Assembly: GCA_029259595.1 (NCBI GenBank)
Contig: JAJDEW010000083.1
Location: forward strand, 1 to 42,225
DNA from: Planctomycetota bacterium
Lineage (GTDB): Bacteria > Planctomycetota > UBA1135 > GCA-002686595
DNA: 42,225 nucleotides
Reading direction: 5' to 3'
This document shows, piece by piece, positions 10,137 to 18,416 of the stretch. Under the pieces are notes generated by a model. The model saw nothing but the letters and a program-made list of their open reading frames with translations, was not told the origin of the DNA and did not search any database. Position numbers and translations under genes: made by a program. The first letter of the stretch is position 1. Every line of letters starts with the position of its first letter.

Positions 10137-11516
10137 TCAGAGCGTGATGGCTTCGGTGATGTTCGGGGCCCGATTCTTGAAGCGCATCGTGTTGTCGGAG
10201 AAAGTCAGCTTGACCGTGCCCGTAGGCCCGTTGCGCTGCTTGGCGCAGATGACTTCGGCCAAGTCCTGCGTTTCCTGATCTTCCTCCACGCCGTTGCGCC
10301 GAGCGTAGTAGCCGGGGCGATAGAGCAGCAACACGACGTCCGCATCCTGCTCGATGGAACCGGACTCGCGCAGGTCCGAGAGTTGCGGGCGCGGCGGATC
10401 GCGCATCTCGACCTGACGGGAGAGCTGTGCCAGGGCGATGACCGGAATGTCGAGTTCTCGCGCGAGCCCCTTGAGGGAGCGCGAGATGTTGCTGATCTCC
10501 TGCTGGCGACTCTCGGACTTGGGAAACGACAGGAGCTGCAGGTAGTCCACCACGACGAGATCGAGCCCTTCGCGGGCCTTGAGGCGCCGTGCGCGCGCCC
10601 GCAGGGACATCATGCTGAGACCCGACGTGTCGTCGATGTAGATCTTCGAGCGGGAGAAATCGTCCGCCGCGGAGGCCAGCTCGGCGCGATCCTCGTGCGG
10701 AATACGCCCGGTCCGCAGGCGATGCGCATCGACCTCGGCGCGGGAACAGAGCATTCGACTCGCGAGCTGCTGATTGCCCATCTCGAGGCTGAACATCAGC
10801 ACGACGGGCGGGCGCTCCAGCCAGTCCGGCTGCGACAGCGCCGAATTCTCGACGAAGTTGAGAGCCAGCGCCGTCTTCCCCATCGACGGCCGCGCCGCGA
10901 GGATGATCAGCTCGCCCTTGTTCAGACCGCAGAGGAGCTGGTCCAGATCGAGGTAGCCGCTCGTCAAGCCCGTCAGGCCCGAGCGGTGCGAGGTCGCGTC
11001 GATCCGCTTGAAGGTCTCCGTGATCGCTTCCGTGATCGGCGCGAGTCCGGCCGACTCCTCCCTCCGAGCGAGCCGGAACATCCGCTGCTCGCAGGCATCG
11101 AGCAAGTCGCGCACGGCGGTTCCGTCCGGCCGCGTGTCGTACGCCTCCGTGATGATCTCCGTGGACTCGCGAATCAGCCGTCGGAGCGTGGCGGAATCGG
11201 CGATCAAGTTCGCGTGGAAGGCCGCGTGCGCGGACGACGTCACGCTGCCAGCGAGCTCGACGAGAAACTCGGAACCGCCCACTTCGTGGTACGCGCCGTT
11301 GGCCCGCATGGCCTCGCCGACGGTCACGAAGTCGACGGGGTCGGAACGCTCGCTCAGGATCTGGAGGCACTCGAAGAGCTTCGAATGACGGCGGTCGGCG
11401 AAGTCCTCGGCGCGCACGATCTCCGCGACCTCCGGAATCCGGTCGGCATCCAGGAGAAGCGCGCCGAGCAACGAGCGCTCGGCATCGACGTTCTTCGGCG
11501 GAGTCCGTCCTTCCAT
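10137..11516 (-). CDS. dnaB: Replicative DNA helicase DnaB
   Basis: A 459-aa hexameric 5'-3' helicase that unwinds DNA at the fork. The N-terminal DnaG-interacting domain (about 8-110) is followed by a linker and the RecA-like domain with Walker A ARPSMGKT (208-215), Walker B VVVDYLQLL and the DnaB motif RPQLSDLRESGSIEQDAD, with an arginine finger region near VVLLLYR. The chosen ATG has GGTGAG 5 nt upstream; another in-frame ATG lies 15 bp earlier at 11531. No intein is present. The rplI-dnaB order is shared with many bacteria. It is 10 bp from bamA. Confidence 0.96.
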   Translation of the reverse strand: MEGRTPPKNVDAERSLLGALLLDADRIPEVAEIVRAEDFADRRHSKLFECLQILSERSDPVDFVTVGEAMRANGAYHEVGGSEFLVELAGSVTSSAHAAFHANLIADSATLRRLIRESTEIITEAYDTRPDGTAVRDLLDACEQRMFRLARREESAGLAPITEAITETFKRIDATSHRSGLTGLTSGYLDLDQLLCGLNKGELIILAARPSMGKTALALNFVENSALSQPDWLERPPVVLMFSLEMGNQQLASRMLCSRAEVDAHRLRTGRIPHEDRAELASAADDFSRSKIYIDDTSGLSMMSLRARARRLKAREGLDLVVVDYLQLLSFPKSESRQQEISNISRSLKGLARELDIPVIALAQLSRQVEMRDPPRPQLSDLRESGSIEQDADVVLLLYRPGYYARRNGVEEDQETQDLAEVICAKQRNGPTGTVKLTFSDNTMRFKNRAPNITEAITL

Positions 11517-11585
11517 TCGCTCACCGCTCATTCGCGAAGCATAGCGGTCGCGGGGAGGAGGGGGAACCGATCGCCACACCGCGTG

Positions 11586-11603
11586 CGGCGGCTTCTGCCG
11601 CCG
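11586..11603. terminator. stem-loop between rplI and dnaB
   Basis: A perfect 7-bp stem CGGCGGC/GCCGCCG with loop TTCT lies in the 179-bp gap between the two genes. It could attenuate read-through from the ribosomal protein genes into dnaB, but no U-tract follows on either strand. Confidence 0.3.
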
Positions 11604-11646
11604 GAATGGCAGCGGCCCGCCTCCGCGGGTCGCGGAGACGGGCCGA

Positions 11647-11655
11647 TGTGGATAA
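11647..11655 (-). promoter_or_regulatory. Perfect DnaA-box 9-mer upstream of dnaB
   Basis: The minus strand reads TTATCCACA, the strict E. coli-type DnaA box, 131 bp upstream of the dnaB start codon. Single boxes of this kind can make a gene respond to DnaA. Only one box was noticed in the gap, so an origin is unlikely. A chance match is possible but less expected in GC-rich DNA. Confidence 0.4.
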
Positions 11656-11695
11656 CCCGGGCGAGAATCCGGTCCAAATCCAGGCTCCGGAAGTC

Positions 11696-12151
11696 TCAGG
11701 ATTCGGCTTCGACCAGCACCTGGACGCCGGCGTAGTGCTCACCGTGCACATGGACGGGAACCTCGTGATTGCCAACGGACTTGATCGGCTCGTCGAGACG
11801 GATGTCTCGCTCTTCCACGACCTGCCCGGCATCCCGCAGGAGCTTGACGATCACCTGGGCCGAAACCGATCCATAGAGCGTTCCGGTGTCATCGGCCTTC
11901 TCGCGCGTGACGAGCTGAAGCTTGCCGAGCGCTTCGATGCGAGCCGAGATTTCCGCCTCGTGCTGGACGAGTGTGGCCTCGTAGCGCACACGTCGCCGCT
12001 CGATCATCTTGACGTTGTCAGGCGTCGCCTCGGTGGCGAGCCGTTGGGGGATGAGGTAGTTGCGTGCATAGCCAGGAGCCACGCGGACCACATCGCCGAA
12101 TTGCCCGAGGTCCTTCACGTTTTCGCGAAGGAGGATCGTGACGTTCTTCAT
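11696..12151 (-). CDS. rplI: Ribosomal protein bL9
   Basis: 151 aa. The N-terminal RNA-binding domain begins MKNVTILLRENVKDLGQFGDVVRV and continues into GYARNYLIPQRLA, the family signature. A long connecting helix (about 40-80) and the C-terminal domain ending in VPVHVHGEH follow. Length is typical. It is the third gene of rpsF-rpsR-rplI, 18 bp after rpsR. Confidence 0.96.
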   Translation of the reverse strand: MKNVTILLRENVKDLGQFGDVVRVAPGYARNYLIPQRLATEATPDNVKMIERRRVRYEATLVQHEAEISARIEALGKLQLVTREKADDTGTLYGSVSAQVIVKLLRDAGQVVEERDIRLDEPIKSVGNHEVPVHVHGEHYAGVQVLVEAES

Positions 12152-12169
12152 GGGTGACAGGCCTCCGAA

Positions 12170-12391
12170 TCAACCCACGAAGGGCATGAGAGCGATGTGA
12201 CGCGCTCGCTTGATGGCCTGCTTGAGGGCACGCTGCCCCTTCGCATTCAGGCCGGAGCGACGTCGTGACACGATTTGGCCCTGCGGGCCGACACACTTCG
12301 TGAGCAGCTCCAGATCCTTGTAGTCGATAGGATCGTCGGGCTTCAAACCGAGGTTGAGCTTGCGGGGTTTCTTGGTGTTTCCGAATGCCAC
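12170..12391 (-). CDS. rpsR: Ribosomal protein bS18
   Basis: A 73-aa basic protein with the bS18 core (DYKDLELLTKCVGPQGQIVSRR, then GLNAKGQRALKQAIKRARHIALMPFV). In the 30S subunit it pairs with bS6 on the platform. The start is GTG, 3 bp after the rpsF stop. The ssb gene that separates rpsF and rpsR in many bacteria is absent here. Confidence 0.95.
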   Translation of the reverse strand: MAFGNTKKPRKLNLGLKPDDPIDYKDLELLTKCVGPQGQIVSRRRSGLNAKGQRALKQAIKRARHIALMPFVG

Positions 12392-12394
12392 GGG

Positions 12395-13033
12395 TCAGCC
12401 CTCCTTCTCGGTGTCTTCGTTGGTTTCCGTGCTGGCCAGGGCCGGCTCGGGCTTCGCAGGTTCTGCAGCCTCTTCCTTCTTGTCCTTGTCCGCGGCACCG
12501 TCGGCTTCGGCACTCTCCACGGGCTCTTTGACCTCTTTGGGTTCCTTGGACTCTTTGGGCTCCTTGGACTCCTTCGGCGCTTCCCTGGGCTCCCTCGGCC
12601 GGCGCACCGGCCGCGGCTCTCCATCCTCGTCGTACTCCGTGGGGATGAACTCCCGCTCTTCAGGAGCGTCGTCGGCAGGCGGCTCCGGGACGACGAAGTC
12701 GGTCGCGTTCTCCGCCTCGGAGAGCTTGCGCTCTTCGTCGGGAACGGCATCCGCCTTCAGGAGCAGGTACCGCATCACCGTCTCGTTGATGTCGAGATCA
12801 CGGATCAAGTGCGGGATGTTCTCTTGAGGTACCTCGTAGTAGCTCAGGAGAAAGGTCGCGCGGTTCTTGTGACGGATGGGATAGGTGAGCTTGCGCTCGT
12901 CCCAGCGGCGAGCCGTGTGGATCGTCCCACCGTGTTTTTGAACGAGTTCGATGACCTTCGATTTGGCGCCGGTCCAGCCAGCCCGCACCGTGTCGTTGTC
13001 GATCAGGAACATGCCTTCATAGATTCGGGACAT
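12395..13033 (-). CDS. rpsF: Ribosomal protein bS6 with a long charged C-terminal extension
   Basis: The bS6 ferredoxin-like fold occupies residues 1-103 (YEGMFLIDND, HKNRATFLLSYYEVP, NETVMRYLLLK). The usual protein is 95-135 aa; this one is 212 aa. The extra ~109 residues are disordered and highly charged, with KESKEP/KEVKEP-type repeats at 154-171 and an acidic end. E. coli bS6 also has an acidic tail, added post-translationally by RimK, so a genetically encoded tail may play a comparable part; that is inference. The start is an ATG 39 bp after pth. It is first of rpsF-rpsR-rplI. Confidence 0.93.
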   Translation of the reverse strand: MSRIYEGMFLIDNDTVRAGWTGAKSKVIELVQKHGGTIHTARRWDERKLTYPIRHKNRATFLLSYYEVPQENIPHLIRDLDINETVMRYLLLKADAVPDEERKLSEAENATDFVVPEPPADDAPEEREFIPTEYDEDGEPRPVRRPREPREAPKESKEPKESKEPKEVKEPVESAEADGAADKDKKEEAAEPAKPEPALASTETNEDTEKEG

Positions 13034-13072
13034 GAATGTCTCCTTTGGATTGTCGTGCGGGCCTGAGCCCTT

Positions 13073-13672
13073 CTAGGGATTCCAGCGGCTGTGGAACCGC
13101 GTCATCGTCCCCTCGATGTCACCGTGGAGGAGCCAGTCGGTGATCGCCTCGCTCGCTTCCGCGATCGAGATTTCGATCTCCGTCTCCTCCGCCGGTGAAA
13201 AGGCGGAGAGCACATGACGCGCCGCGTCGGTCGACCGTCCGATCCCCACGCGCAGGCGCGGGAAGCGGTCGGTCTCCAATTCGTCGATGATGGAGCGCAT
13301 GCCCTTCTGACCACCGGCCCCCCCGTGCGGACGGATGCGCAGGGCGGCGACGGGCAAGTCCAGATCGTCGTAGACGACCAGGATGTCTTGCGGCGCGACC
13401 CCGGCCCAATCGGCCAGAGGACGAACGACGGTCCCCGACAGGTTCATCCAGGTCTCCGGCTTCACCAAGAGCGCGTTCGAGTCGAACAGGCGTGCGTGGC
13501 GGAACTTCTTGGGACCTCGATAGCTCGCGTCGAGGTGACGGGCAGACTCAAAGAGCGATCCAACGTCTCCGGCCAGATGGTCGAGCACGCGGAAACCGAC
13601 GTTGTGTCGCGTGTCCTCGTACTCCGGCCCGGGGTTGCCGAGTCCGAAGACCAGCTTCCTGGGCCTTTCCAT
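13073..13672 (-). CDS. pth: Peptidyl-tRNA hydrolase
   Basis: A 199-aa monofunctional hydrolase that frees tRNA from dropped-off peptidyl-tRNA. Visible residues: FGLGNPGPEYEDTRHNVGF with catalytic His23 and the first Asn, LLVKPETWMNLSG, VVYDDLDLP carrying the conserved Asp, and GGAGGQKGMRSI. The ATG at MERPRKL was chosen because it abuts the fold; the upstream open frame is Pro/Arg-rich and unlike Pth. Gene order rplY-pth is common and functionally coherent. Confidence 0.95.
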   Translation of the reverse strand: MERPRKLVFGLGNPGPEYEDTRHNVGFRVLDHLAGDVGSLFESARHLDASYRGPKKFRHARLFDSNALLVKPETWMNLSGTVVRPLADWAGVAPQDILVVYDDLDLPVAALRIRPHGGAGGQKGMRSIIDELETDRFPRLRVGIGRSTDAARHVLSAFSPAEETEIEISIAEASEAITDWLLHGDIEGTMTRFHSRWNP

Positions 13673-13895
13673 CGTGGTCGATTCCGAAGGAGGGACCCCC
13701 GGTGCGTCGGCCCGGGGGCCGGTGCGCAACGGGGGCGAACATCATAGGGAGCGAGCGCGAACGGTCAAGCTCGCAACCGCTTGGCGGACGGCCCTGTCAG
13801 CCGCGCGCGGAGCCCGCGCGGTCCGGCCAGGCCGCAAGCCCGGAAACCGCCGGACGGAGAGGCGGGCCGTGGCCCACCTCCCCGCCAGGCTGCGC

Positions 13896-14525
13896 TCAGT
13901 CGTCCGAAGCGTCCTCGGACGCGGCCTCGCCGCCGGCCTCGTCGGCTGCTTCGCCTTCGGCCTCCTCCTCGGCTGCGGCCTCGTCCTCGTCACCCTTGGG
14001 CACGGCCACGACCGCGACCTGGGCCTCGGGGTCGGACGCGAGCTCGACGCCCTCCGGCAACGGGACTTCGCCGGCCAGGATGTGGTCGCCCGGCTCGAGG
14101 CTGTCGACCTTGACCTCGAGCAGGTCGGGAATCTCCGACGGCAACGCCAGGACGGTCAGGTGCGTCAGAAGGTGGTTCAGGATGCCGCCCTTGGGGTGGC
14201 CGATGAAATCGAGCGCCACTTCGGCTTCCGTCTTCTGGCCGCGGATGACGCGCCGGAACTCGACGTGGACGATGCGCTCACCGAACGCGTCCCACTGGAG
14301 CTCGTTCACGAGGGCCGTCTCGGCCTCGCCGCGGTCCATCTGGATGTCGAAGAGGTGTTCGTGATGCCGCCGCGCGGTCAGGAACGCGGCCTCCTCGAAC
14401 GAGAAGTGGACGTTGTCCTTGTTCTCGCCCTGGATGCTGGCGGGAACCCGGCCTTGAAGGCGGAGTTTGCGGGCGAAGCGGCTGCCGAGCTTGTCTCGGA
14501 CCGCACCGTTCAGGTTGGCACTCAT
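13896..14525 (-). CDS. rplY: Ribosomal protein bL25 / general stress protein CTC family
   Basis: 209 aa, two-domain (TL5/CTC) type: an N-terminal 5S rRNA-binding L25 domain (about 5-95) and a C-terminal beta domain (about 96-178; FIGHPKGGILNHLLTHLTVLALPSEIPDLLEVKVDSLEPGDHI-like segment), then an Ala/Glu-rich acidic tail (179-209). It lies between prs and pth, 63 bp after prs, the widely conserved prs-rplY-pth order. Confidence 0.94.
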   Translation of the reverse strand: MSANLNGAVRDKLGSRFARKLRLQGRVPASIQGENKDNVHFSFEEAAFLTARRHHEHLFDIQMDRGEAETALVNELQWDAFGERIVHVEFRRVIRGQKTEAEVALDFIGHPKGGILNHLLTHLTVLALPSEIPDLLEVKVDSLEPGDHILAGEVPLPEGVELASDPEAQVAVVAVPKGDEDEAAAEEEAEGEAADEAGGEAASEDASDD

Positions 14526-14588
14526 GTTTGAATTCCCTGGATGGTTCGAACGACAGGGGAAGGGGTCAGTGAAGCTCGAGGCTTCCCG

Positions 14589-15557
14589 TCAGGCGTCGTC
14601 CTCGTCGAAAGTGTCGAAGAGGACGCTGAGCGATTTGGAGGCGTGCAGGTTCTGGATCGCCGTGCCCAGGAGCGGGGCGACGGAGACGATTTCGAGGCGC
14701 TTCGGCGCGACGCCACGACTGGGAATGGTGTCCGTGATCAACACGATGTCGGCCGGACACGCATCGAGGCGCTCCACGGCCGAACCGCACAACACCGCGT
14801 GGGATACGGCGATGACGATCTTCTTGGCGCCACGCTTCTTGAGGATCGTGGCGGCCTCGGAAATCGAGCCTCCCGTCGAGATCATGTCGTCGACGAGGAT
14901 CACGTTGCGCCCGTCGACCTCGCCGATCACGTGCTCGAGCTTGATCTCGGAGCCGGAGATACGGCGCTTGTCGACGATCGCGAGGTCGGCACCGAGCGCC
15001 TTCGCGTAGGACCGTGCCATCTTGATGCCCCCGACGTCGGGCGTCACGATCACGGGGTTCTCCACCTTCATCTTGCGAATGGCGTTGAGGAGCACCGGCT
15101 TCGCGTAAAGGTGGTCGACGGGAATGTCGTAGAAGCCCTGGATCTGGGCCGCGTGCATGTCGATCGTCAGGACCCGGTCCGCGCCGCCTTGAATCAGCGT
15201 GTTCGCGACGACCTTGGCCGAGATCGGCACCCGCCCCTCGTCCTTGCGGTCCTTGCGGGCGTAGCCGTAGTAGGGCATCACCGCCGTCGTACGACCGGCC
15301 GAGGCCCGGCGCAGACAATCGAGCAAGAGCAAGAGCTCGATCCAGTTCTCGTTGACGGGCGGGCAGAGCGGCTGCAACACGAAGCAGTCGCTGCCGCGAA
15401 TGTCCTCGTTGATCTTGATGTCGATCTCGCCGTCGGGGAAACGCCCAATCGATGCGTCGCACAGCGGAACGTCCATGTGCTCGGAGATCGACCGTGCGAG
15501 GTCCGGATGCGCCGTTCCAGCGATCAGTCGGATCGAATCGTTGTAGAAGCCGCTCAT
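14589..15557 (-). CDS. prs: Ribose-phosphate pyrophosphokinase (PRPP synthase)
   Basis: A 322-aa class I enzyme making PRPP from ribose-5-phosphate and ATP for nucleotide, His and Trp synthesis. Visible: the flexible-loop region PYYGYARKDRKDEGRVPISAK (start at 95), TIDMHAAQIQGFYDIPVDHLYA, and the PRPP-binding loop LVDDMISTGGS (221-231). The start is fixed by the ATGA overlap with glmU, so hexosamine and PRPP synthesis are co-translated. Confidence 0.96.
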   Translation of the reverse strand: MSGFYNDSIRLIAGTAHPDLARSISEHMDVPLCDASIGRFPDGEIDIKINEDIRGSDCFVLQPLCPPVNENWIELLLLLDCLRRASAGRTTAVMPYYGYARKDRKDEGRVPISAKVVANTLIQGGADRVLTIDMHAAQIQGFYDIPVDHLYAKPVLLNAIRKMKVENPVIVTPDVGGIKMARSYAKALGADLAIVDKRRISGSEIKLEHVIGEVDGRNVILVDDMISTGGSISEAATILKKRGAKKIVIAVSHAVLCGSAVERLDACPADIVLITDTIPSRGVAPKRLEIVSVAPLLGTAIQNLHASKSLSVLFDTFDEDDA

Positions 15558-16882
15558 GACTTTGCGGGACCGCTGGCCCCCCCCTCGGTCGTGGTCGTGG
15601 ACGCGGTCCGCTTCGTCAGCGAACGAGCCGGAACCCCGACCCAAGCCTCGTTCGGGGGAATTTCCGTATGGCGCGTCACGACCGCTCCCCCACCGGTCAA
15701 GGCCCCGTCTCCGACCCGGCAGGGTGCGATCAGGACCGTACCGCTCCCGATGAACGCACGCTCCCCCACCACGGTCGTGTGTTTGTCCTTGCCATCGTAG
15801 TTGGCGAAGATCGTTCCCGCACCGATGTTCGTTCCCGCACCGATCTGAGCGTCGCCGAGATAGGACAGGTGCTTGGCCTTCGTCCCCTTGCCGACGCGGG
15901 ACTTCTTCGTCTCGGTGAAGTTCCCGATCTCCGCACCGTCCTCGAGCACGGTCCCCACGCGCAGATGGGTGAAGGGCCCCACCTCGCAACCCGCACCGAT
16001 CTTCACTCCGGCGCGGATGACGGTGCAGGGGAGCACGCGCGTCCCCTCTCCGATCTCGACGCCGTAGTCGATGTAAGTCGTCGCGGGATCCTCGATGAAG
16101 ACTCCCGCCGCGAGATGCTCCTCGAGGATGCGTTCTTGAATCGCCGCGCGCGCTTCCGCCAGGTGAGCCAGAGTGTTGATTCCGATCGCCTCGCGCTCGT
16201 CCTCGAGCTCGTGCAGCGCAACGACCTTCCCCTCCTCGACCAGGAGGCCGAGGAGATCCGTCAGGTAGACCTCACCCTGGGCGTTGTCGCTCGTGAGCCG
16301 AGGCAAGAGCCGCACGAGGTCCGCCCGGGCAAAGGCGTACACGCCGACGTTCACCTCGCGGATTCGGAGCTCCTCGGGCGAGGCGTCGCGCTCCTCGACG
16401 ATGGCGCGAAACACGCCACTTGCGCGCAGGATCCGGCCGAAGCCGCGCGGTCGCTCCGGAGTTGCGGTGGTCATCGCCGTCCCGTCCACCCCCGCCTCGG
16501 TGCACAGCGCCTCCAGGGTCTCGCGCCGCAAGAGGGGCATGTCGCCGTAGAGCACGACGACCGGCCCGTCCGTCTCGGCCAGCTCCGACGCGGCCACCTG
16601 GACGGCGTGTCCGGTGCCGTTCTGTTCGGCCTGGAGAACGAACCGGATGGGAGCATCCGGGTACGCGTCCCGAACCCAAGTCTCCACGTCCTGCGCACCG
16701 TGACCGGTCACGACGATCACGCGCTCGGGTCGGAGTTCGAGCGCCCGGTCCAGCACATACCCCAAGAGCGGGCGCCCGCACAGCTCGTGCAGGACCTTCG
16801 GCAACTTGGAGCGCATGCGGGTTCCCTGGCCGGCGGCCAGGATGACCACGCTCGCGGCTCGACCCGATGTGGTGGAACCCAT
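15554..16882 (-). CDS. glmU: Bifunctional GlmU (GlcN-1-P acetyltransferase / UDP-GlcNAc pyrophosphorylase)
   Basis: A 442-aa enzyme producing UDP-GlcNAc for peptidoglycan and lipid A. The N-terminal nucleotidyltransferase contains AAGQGTRMRSKLPKVLHELCGRPL, QAEQNGTGHAVQ and YGDMPLL. The C-terminal left-handed beta-helix (about 250-430) contains the acetyltransferase signature FTETKKSRVGKGTKAKHLSYLGDAQIG-like region with YANYD-like FANYDGKDKH. Start chosen at MGSTTSGR, just before the Rossmann strand. A good promoter lies ~92 bp upstream, so glmU probably leads the glmU-prs-rplY-pth-... run. Confidence 0.95.
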   Translation of the reverse strand: MGSTTSGRAASVVILAAGQGTRMRSKLPKVLHELCGRPLLGYVLDRALELRPERVIVVTGHGAQDVETWVRDAYPDAPIRFVLQAEQNGTGHAVQVAASELAETDGPVVVLYGDMPLLRRETLEALCTEAGVDGTAMTTATPERPRGFGRILRASGVFRAIVEERDASPEELRIREVNVGVYAFARADLVRLLPRLTSDNAQGEVYLTDLLGLLVEEGKVVALHELEDEREAIGINTLAHLAEARAAIQERILEEHLAAGVFIEDPATTYIDYGVEIGEGTRVLPCTVIRAGVKIGAGCEVGPFTHLRVGTVLEDGAEIGNFTETKKSRVGKGTKAKHLSYLGDAQIGAGTNIGAGTIFANYDGKDKHTTVVGERAFIGSGTVLIAPCRVGDGALTGGGAVVTRHTEIPPNEAWVGVPARSLTKRTASTTTTEGGASGPAKS

Positions 16883-16973
16883 GAACGGAGCAGGAGCGGA
16901 GGGGCCTGGGGCGACCCGCAGGCGGAAAGGCGGAGCCACGGAGGGGCGATCCCACCGCGCGTTAAGGGCGAAC

Positions 16974-17003
16974 GTTATAGATCGACACTCGTTCGCCCGT
17001 CAA
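16974..17003 (-). promoter_or_regulatory. sigma70-type promoter of the glmU run
   Basis: Minus-strand -35 TTGACG (17003-16998) and -10 TATAAC (16979-16974), 18-bp spacing. The -35 box lies inside the last codons of the upstream ACT-domain gene. The predicted start near 16967 leaves a leader of about 85 nt before glmU. The -35 box is identical to that of the rRNA promoter. Confidence 0.65.
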
Positions 17004-17511
17004 CGCTCGGCCCCTGCGTGAGCGGCGGGCCGAGGAGCTCCGTGAGCACGCGAACGGCGGCGGGAAGGTGGGTCTCCGAGAGGAAAAGGTGGTCGCGCTG
17101 GTAGCCGCAGACCGCGCCGAGCGCGACGCCGGCCGCGGCCAACCGTCCGGTCACGAGCGCCAGGAAGCCCACGAGGTCCCACGCCATCGGGGCGTGGAAG
17201 CGAATCCAGACGAGATCGGGCTCGACCGCCGCGCCCGGATGACGCTGGAGCAAGGGGGCCACGTGCCCTTCGGAGACCAGGAGCGTCGTCTCCCCCCCTT
17301 CGCGGATGACCTGGCCGGGGGGCGAGGACGCCCCCGGCACCCGCAGAGCCGCGAAATCGTCCACGTCCGGGGGCTCGGGAAAACCGAGTAGCGCGAAGCG
17401 CCCCGGCTCGACGGCCCAGGTCATCGCCGCCAGCGCTTCTTCGAGGGAATGACAGGATGGGCCGCGACTCGAGGACGCTTGGGGGGTTTTCGAAGGCTCG
17501 AGATCCGTCAT
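16975..17511 (-). CDS. ACT-domain protein (two tandem ACT-like modules)
   Basis: 178 aa. A segment running from WAVEPGRFALLGFPEPP to TTLLVSEGHVAP is followed by VWIRFHAPMAWDLVGFLALVTGRLAAAGVALGAVCGYQRDHLFLSETHLPAAVRVL-type sequence, the tandem ACT fold of small stand-alone ligand-binding proteins (often annotated DUF2241/ACT). These bind amino acids, but the ligand here cannot be told. Its 3' end carries the glmU promoter -35 box. Divergent from the next gene across 74 bp that contain a perfect palindrome. Confidence 0.65.
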   Translation of the reverse strand: MTDLEPSKTPQASSSRGPSCHSLEEALAAMTWAVEPGRFALLGFPEPPDVDDFAALRVPGASSPPGQVIREGGETTLLVSEGHVAPLLQRHPGAAVEPDLVWIRFHAPMAWDLVGFLALVTGRLAAAGVALGAVCGYQRDHLFLSETHLPAAVRVLTELLGPPLTQGPSVDGRTSVDL

Positions 17512-17521
17512 GATGACGGTG

Positions 17522-17535
17522 CCAGGCTAGCCTGG
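17522..17535. promoter_or_regulatory. 14-bp perfect palindrome, possible operator
   Basis: CCAGGCTAGCCTGG sits in the centre of the 74-bp divergent gap between the ACT-domain gene and the coiled-coil protein gene. Size and place suit a dimeric repressor site, but no regulator is known. Confidence 0.3.
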
Positions 17536-17585
17536 ACGCCCGGAGTCCCGTACGACGTCCTCCGGAGAACCGCCCGAGAGCTCCC

Positions 17586-18362
17586 ATGAATCAGTTTGCA
17601 ACCGCCCTTTCCGCCGCCCTCCTGGCCGCGGTCGCAACCGCGGCCGGCCTCCATCTCCTCGGACCGACCGCCGTCCCCGACGCGACCGCGACCACCCGCG
17701 GCACGGTCTCCCGGCCGAGCGCGTCCGAGCCCGCCAGCGGCGAGACGGGGGAATTGGCCCGACGCCTCGACGAGCTCGCGCTGCGTCTGAGCGGCTTCGA
17801 GGCGCGGCTCTCCGAGTTGTCGGCGGCGGAGGAACGCCGGCCGGTCGCCCTCGACAAGGCCACGGAAACGGTGCCCGACGAGCTCCTGGCGAAGCTCGCG
17901 TCCGGCCCCGAGCCGGGCCGGGAGATCATCCTCGAGGTCATCAACCAGTACGAACAGGAGCAGGAGGCCGCCGAAGCGCAGCGGCGCCAGCAGGAGCTCG
18001 AGGACCGCACCCTCGCCCGCGCGGATCGGATCGCGACGGCCCTAGGACTCGCGACCCGCGACCGCGACACGCTCTACGGCGTCCTCCTCGAGGAGTCCAC
18101 GCGGCGCACCGCGGTCTTCGACACGATGCGCACGACCGGCTTCGATCCGAACGCCCGCGAGACCATCCGGACCGAGATGGAAGCCGTTCGGGATTGGAAG
18201 AGCGAGAGCCTGGCCTCCCATTTCGGGACCGAGATCGCCGGACGGATCGGCGAGCTGGACGACCGCGGTGGCTTCCGCCGCGGAGGCCCCGACGGGGGCG
18301 AAACCGGTGGACGTCGCGGCGGTGGCGGCGGCGGTGGCGGCGGACGTCGCGGCGGGAACTGA
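17586..18362 (+). CDS. Membrane-anchored coiled-coil protein with Gly/Arg-rich tail, function unknown
   Basis: 258 aa. An N-terminal hydrophobic segment (5-26) is a signal anchor or signal peptide. Residues 50-85 form a heptad-like helix (LARRLDELALRLSGFEARL). Residues 115-150 are a Gln/Glu-rich helix (INQYEQEQEAAEAQRRQQELE). Residues 150-220 are helical and recall Spy/CpxP or LTXXQ-type periplasmic proteins in composition, without the LTXXQ motif. The last ~30 residues are Gly/Arg repeats. I do not recognise a family. A GAGAG-like purine stretch precedes the ATG. The palindromic repeat element follows it. Confidence 0.7.
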   Translation: MNQFATALSAALLAAVATAAGLHLLGPTAVPDATATTRGTVSRPSASEPASGETGELARRLDELALRLSGFEARLSELSAAEERRPVALDKATETVPDELLAKLASGPEPGREIILEVINQYEQEQEAAEAQRRQQELEDRTLARADRIATALGLATRDRDTLYGVLLEESTRRTAVFDTMRTTGFDPNARETIRTEMEAVRDWKSESLASHFGTEIAGRIGELDDRGGFRRGGPDGGETGGRRGGGGGGGGGRRGGN

Positions 18363-18416
18363 ACGCCCGCGCGGCCGCGTCGAACGCGCGAGCTCGTCCG
18401 GCGAGGGCGACCGGCC

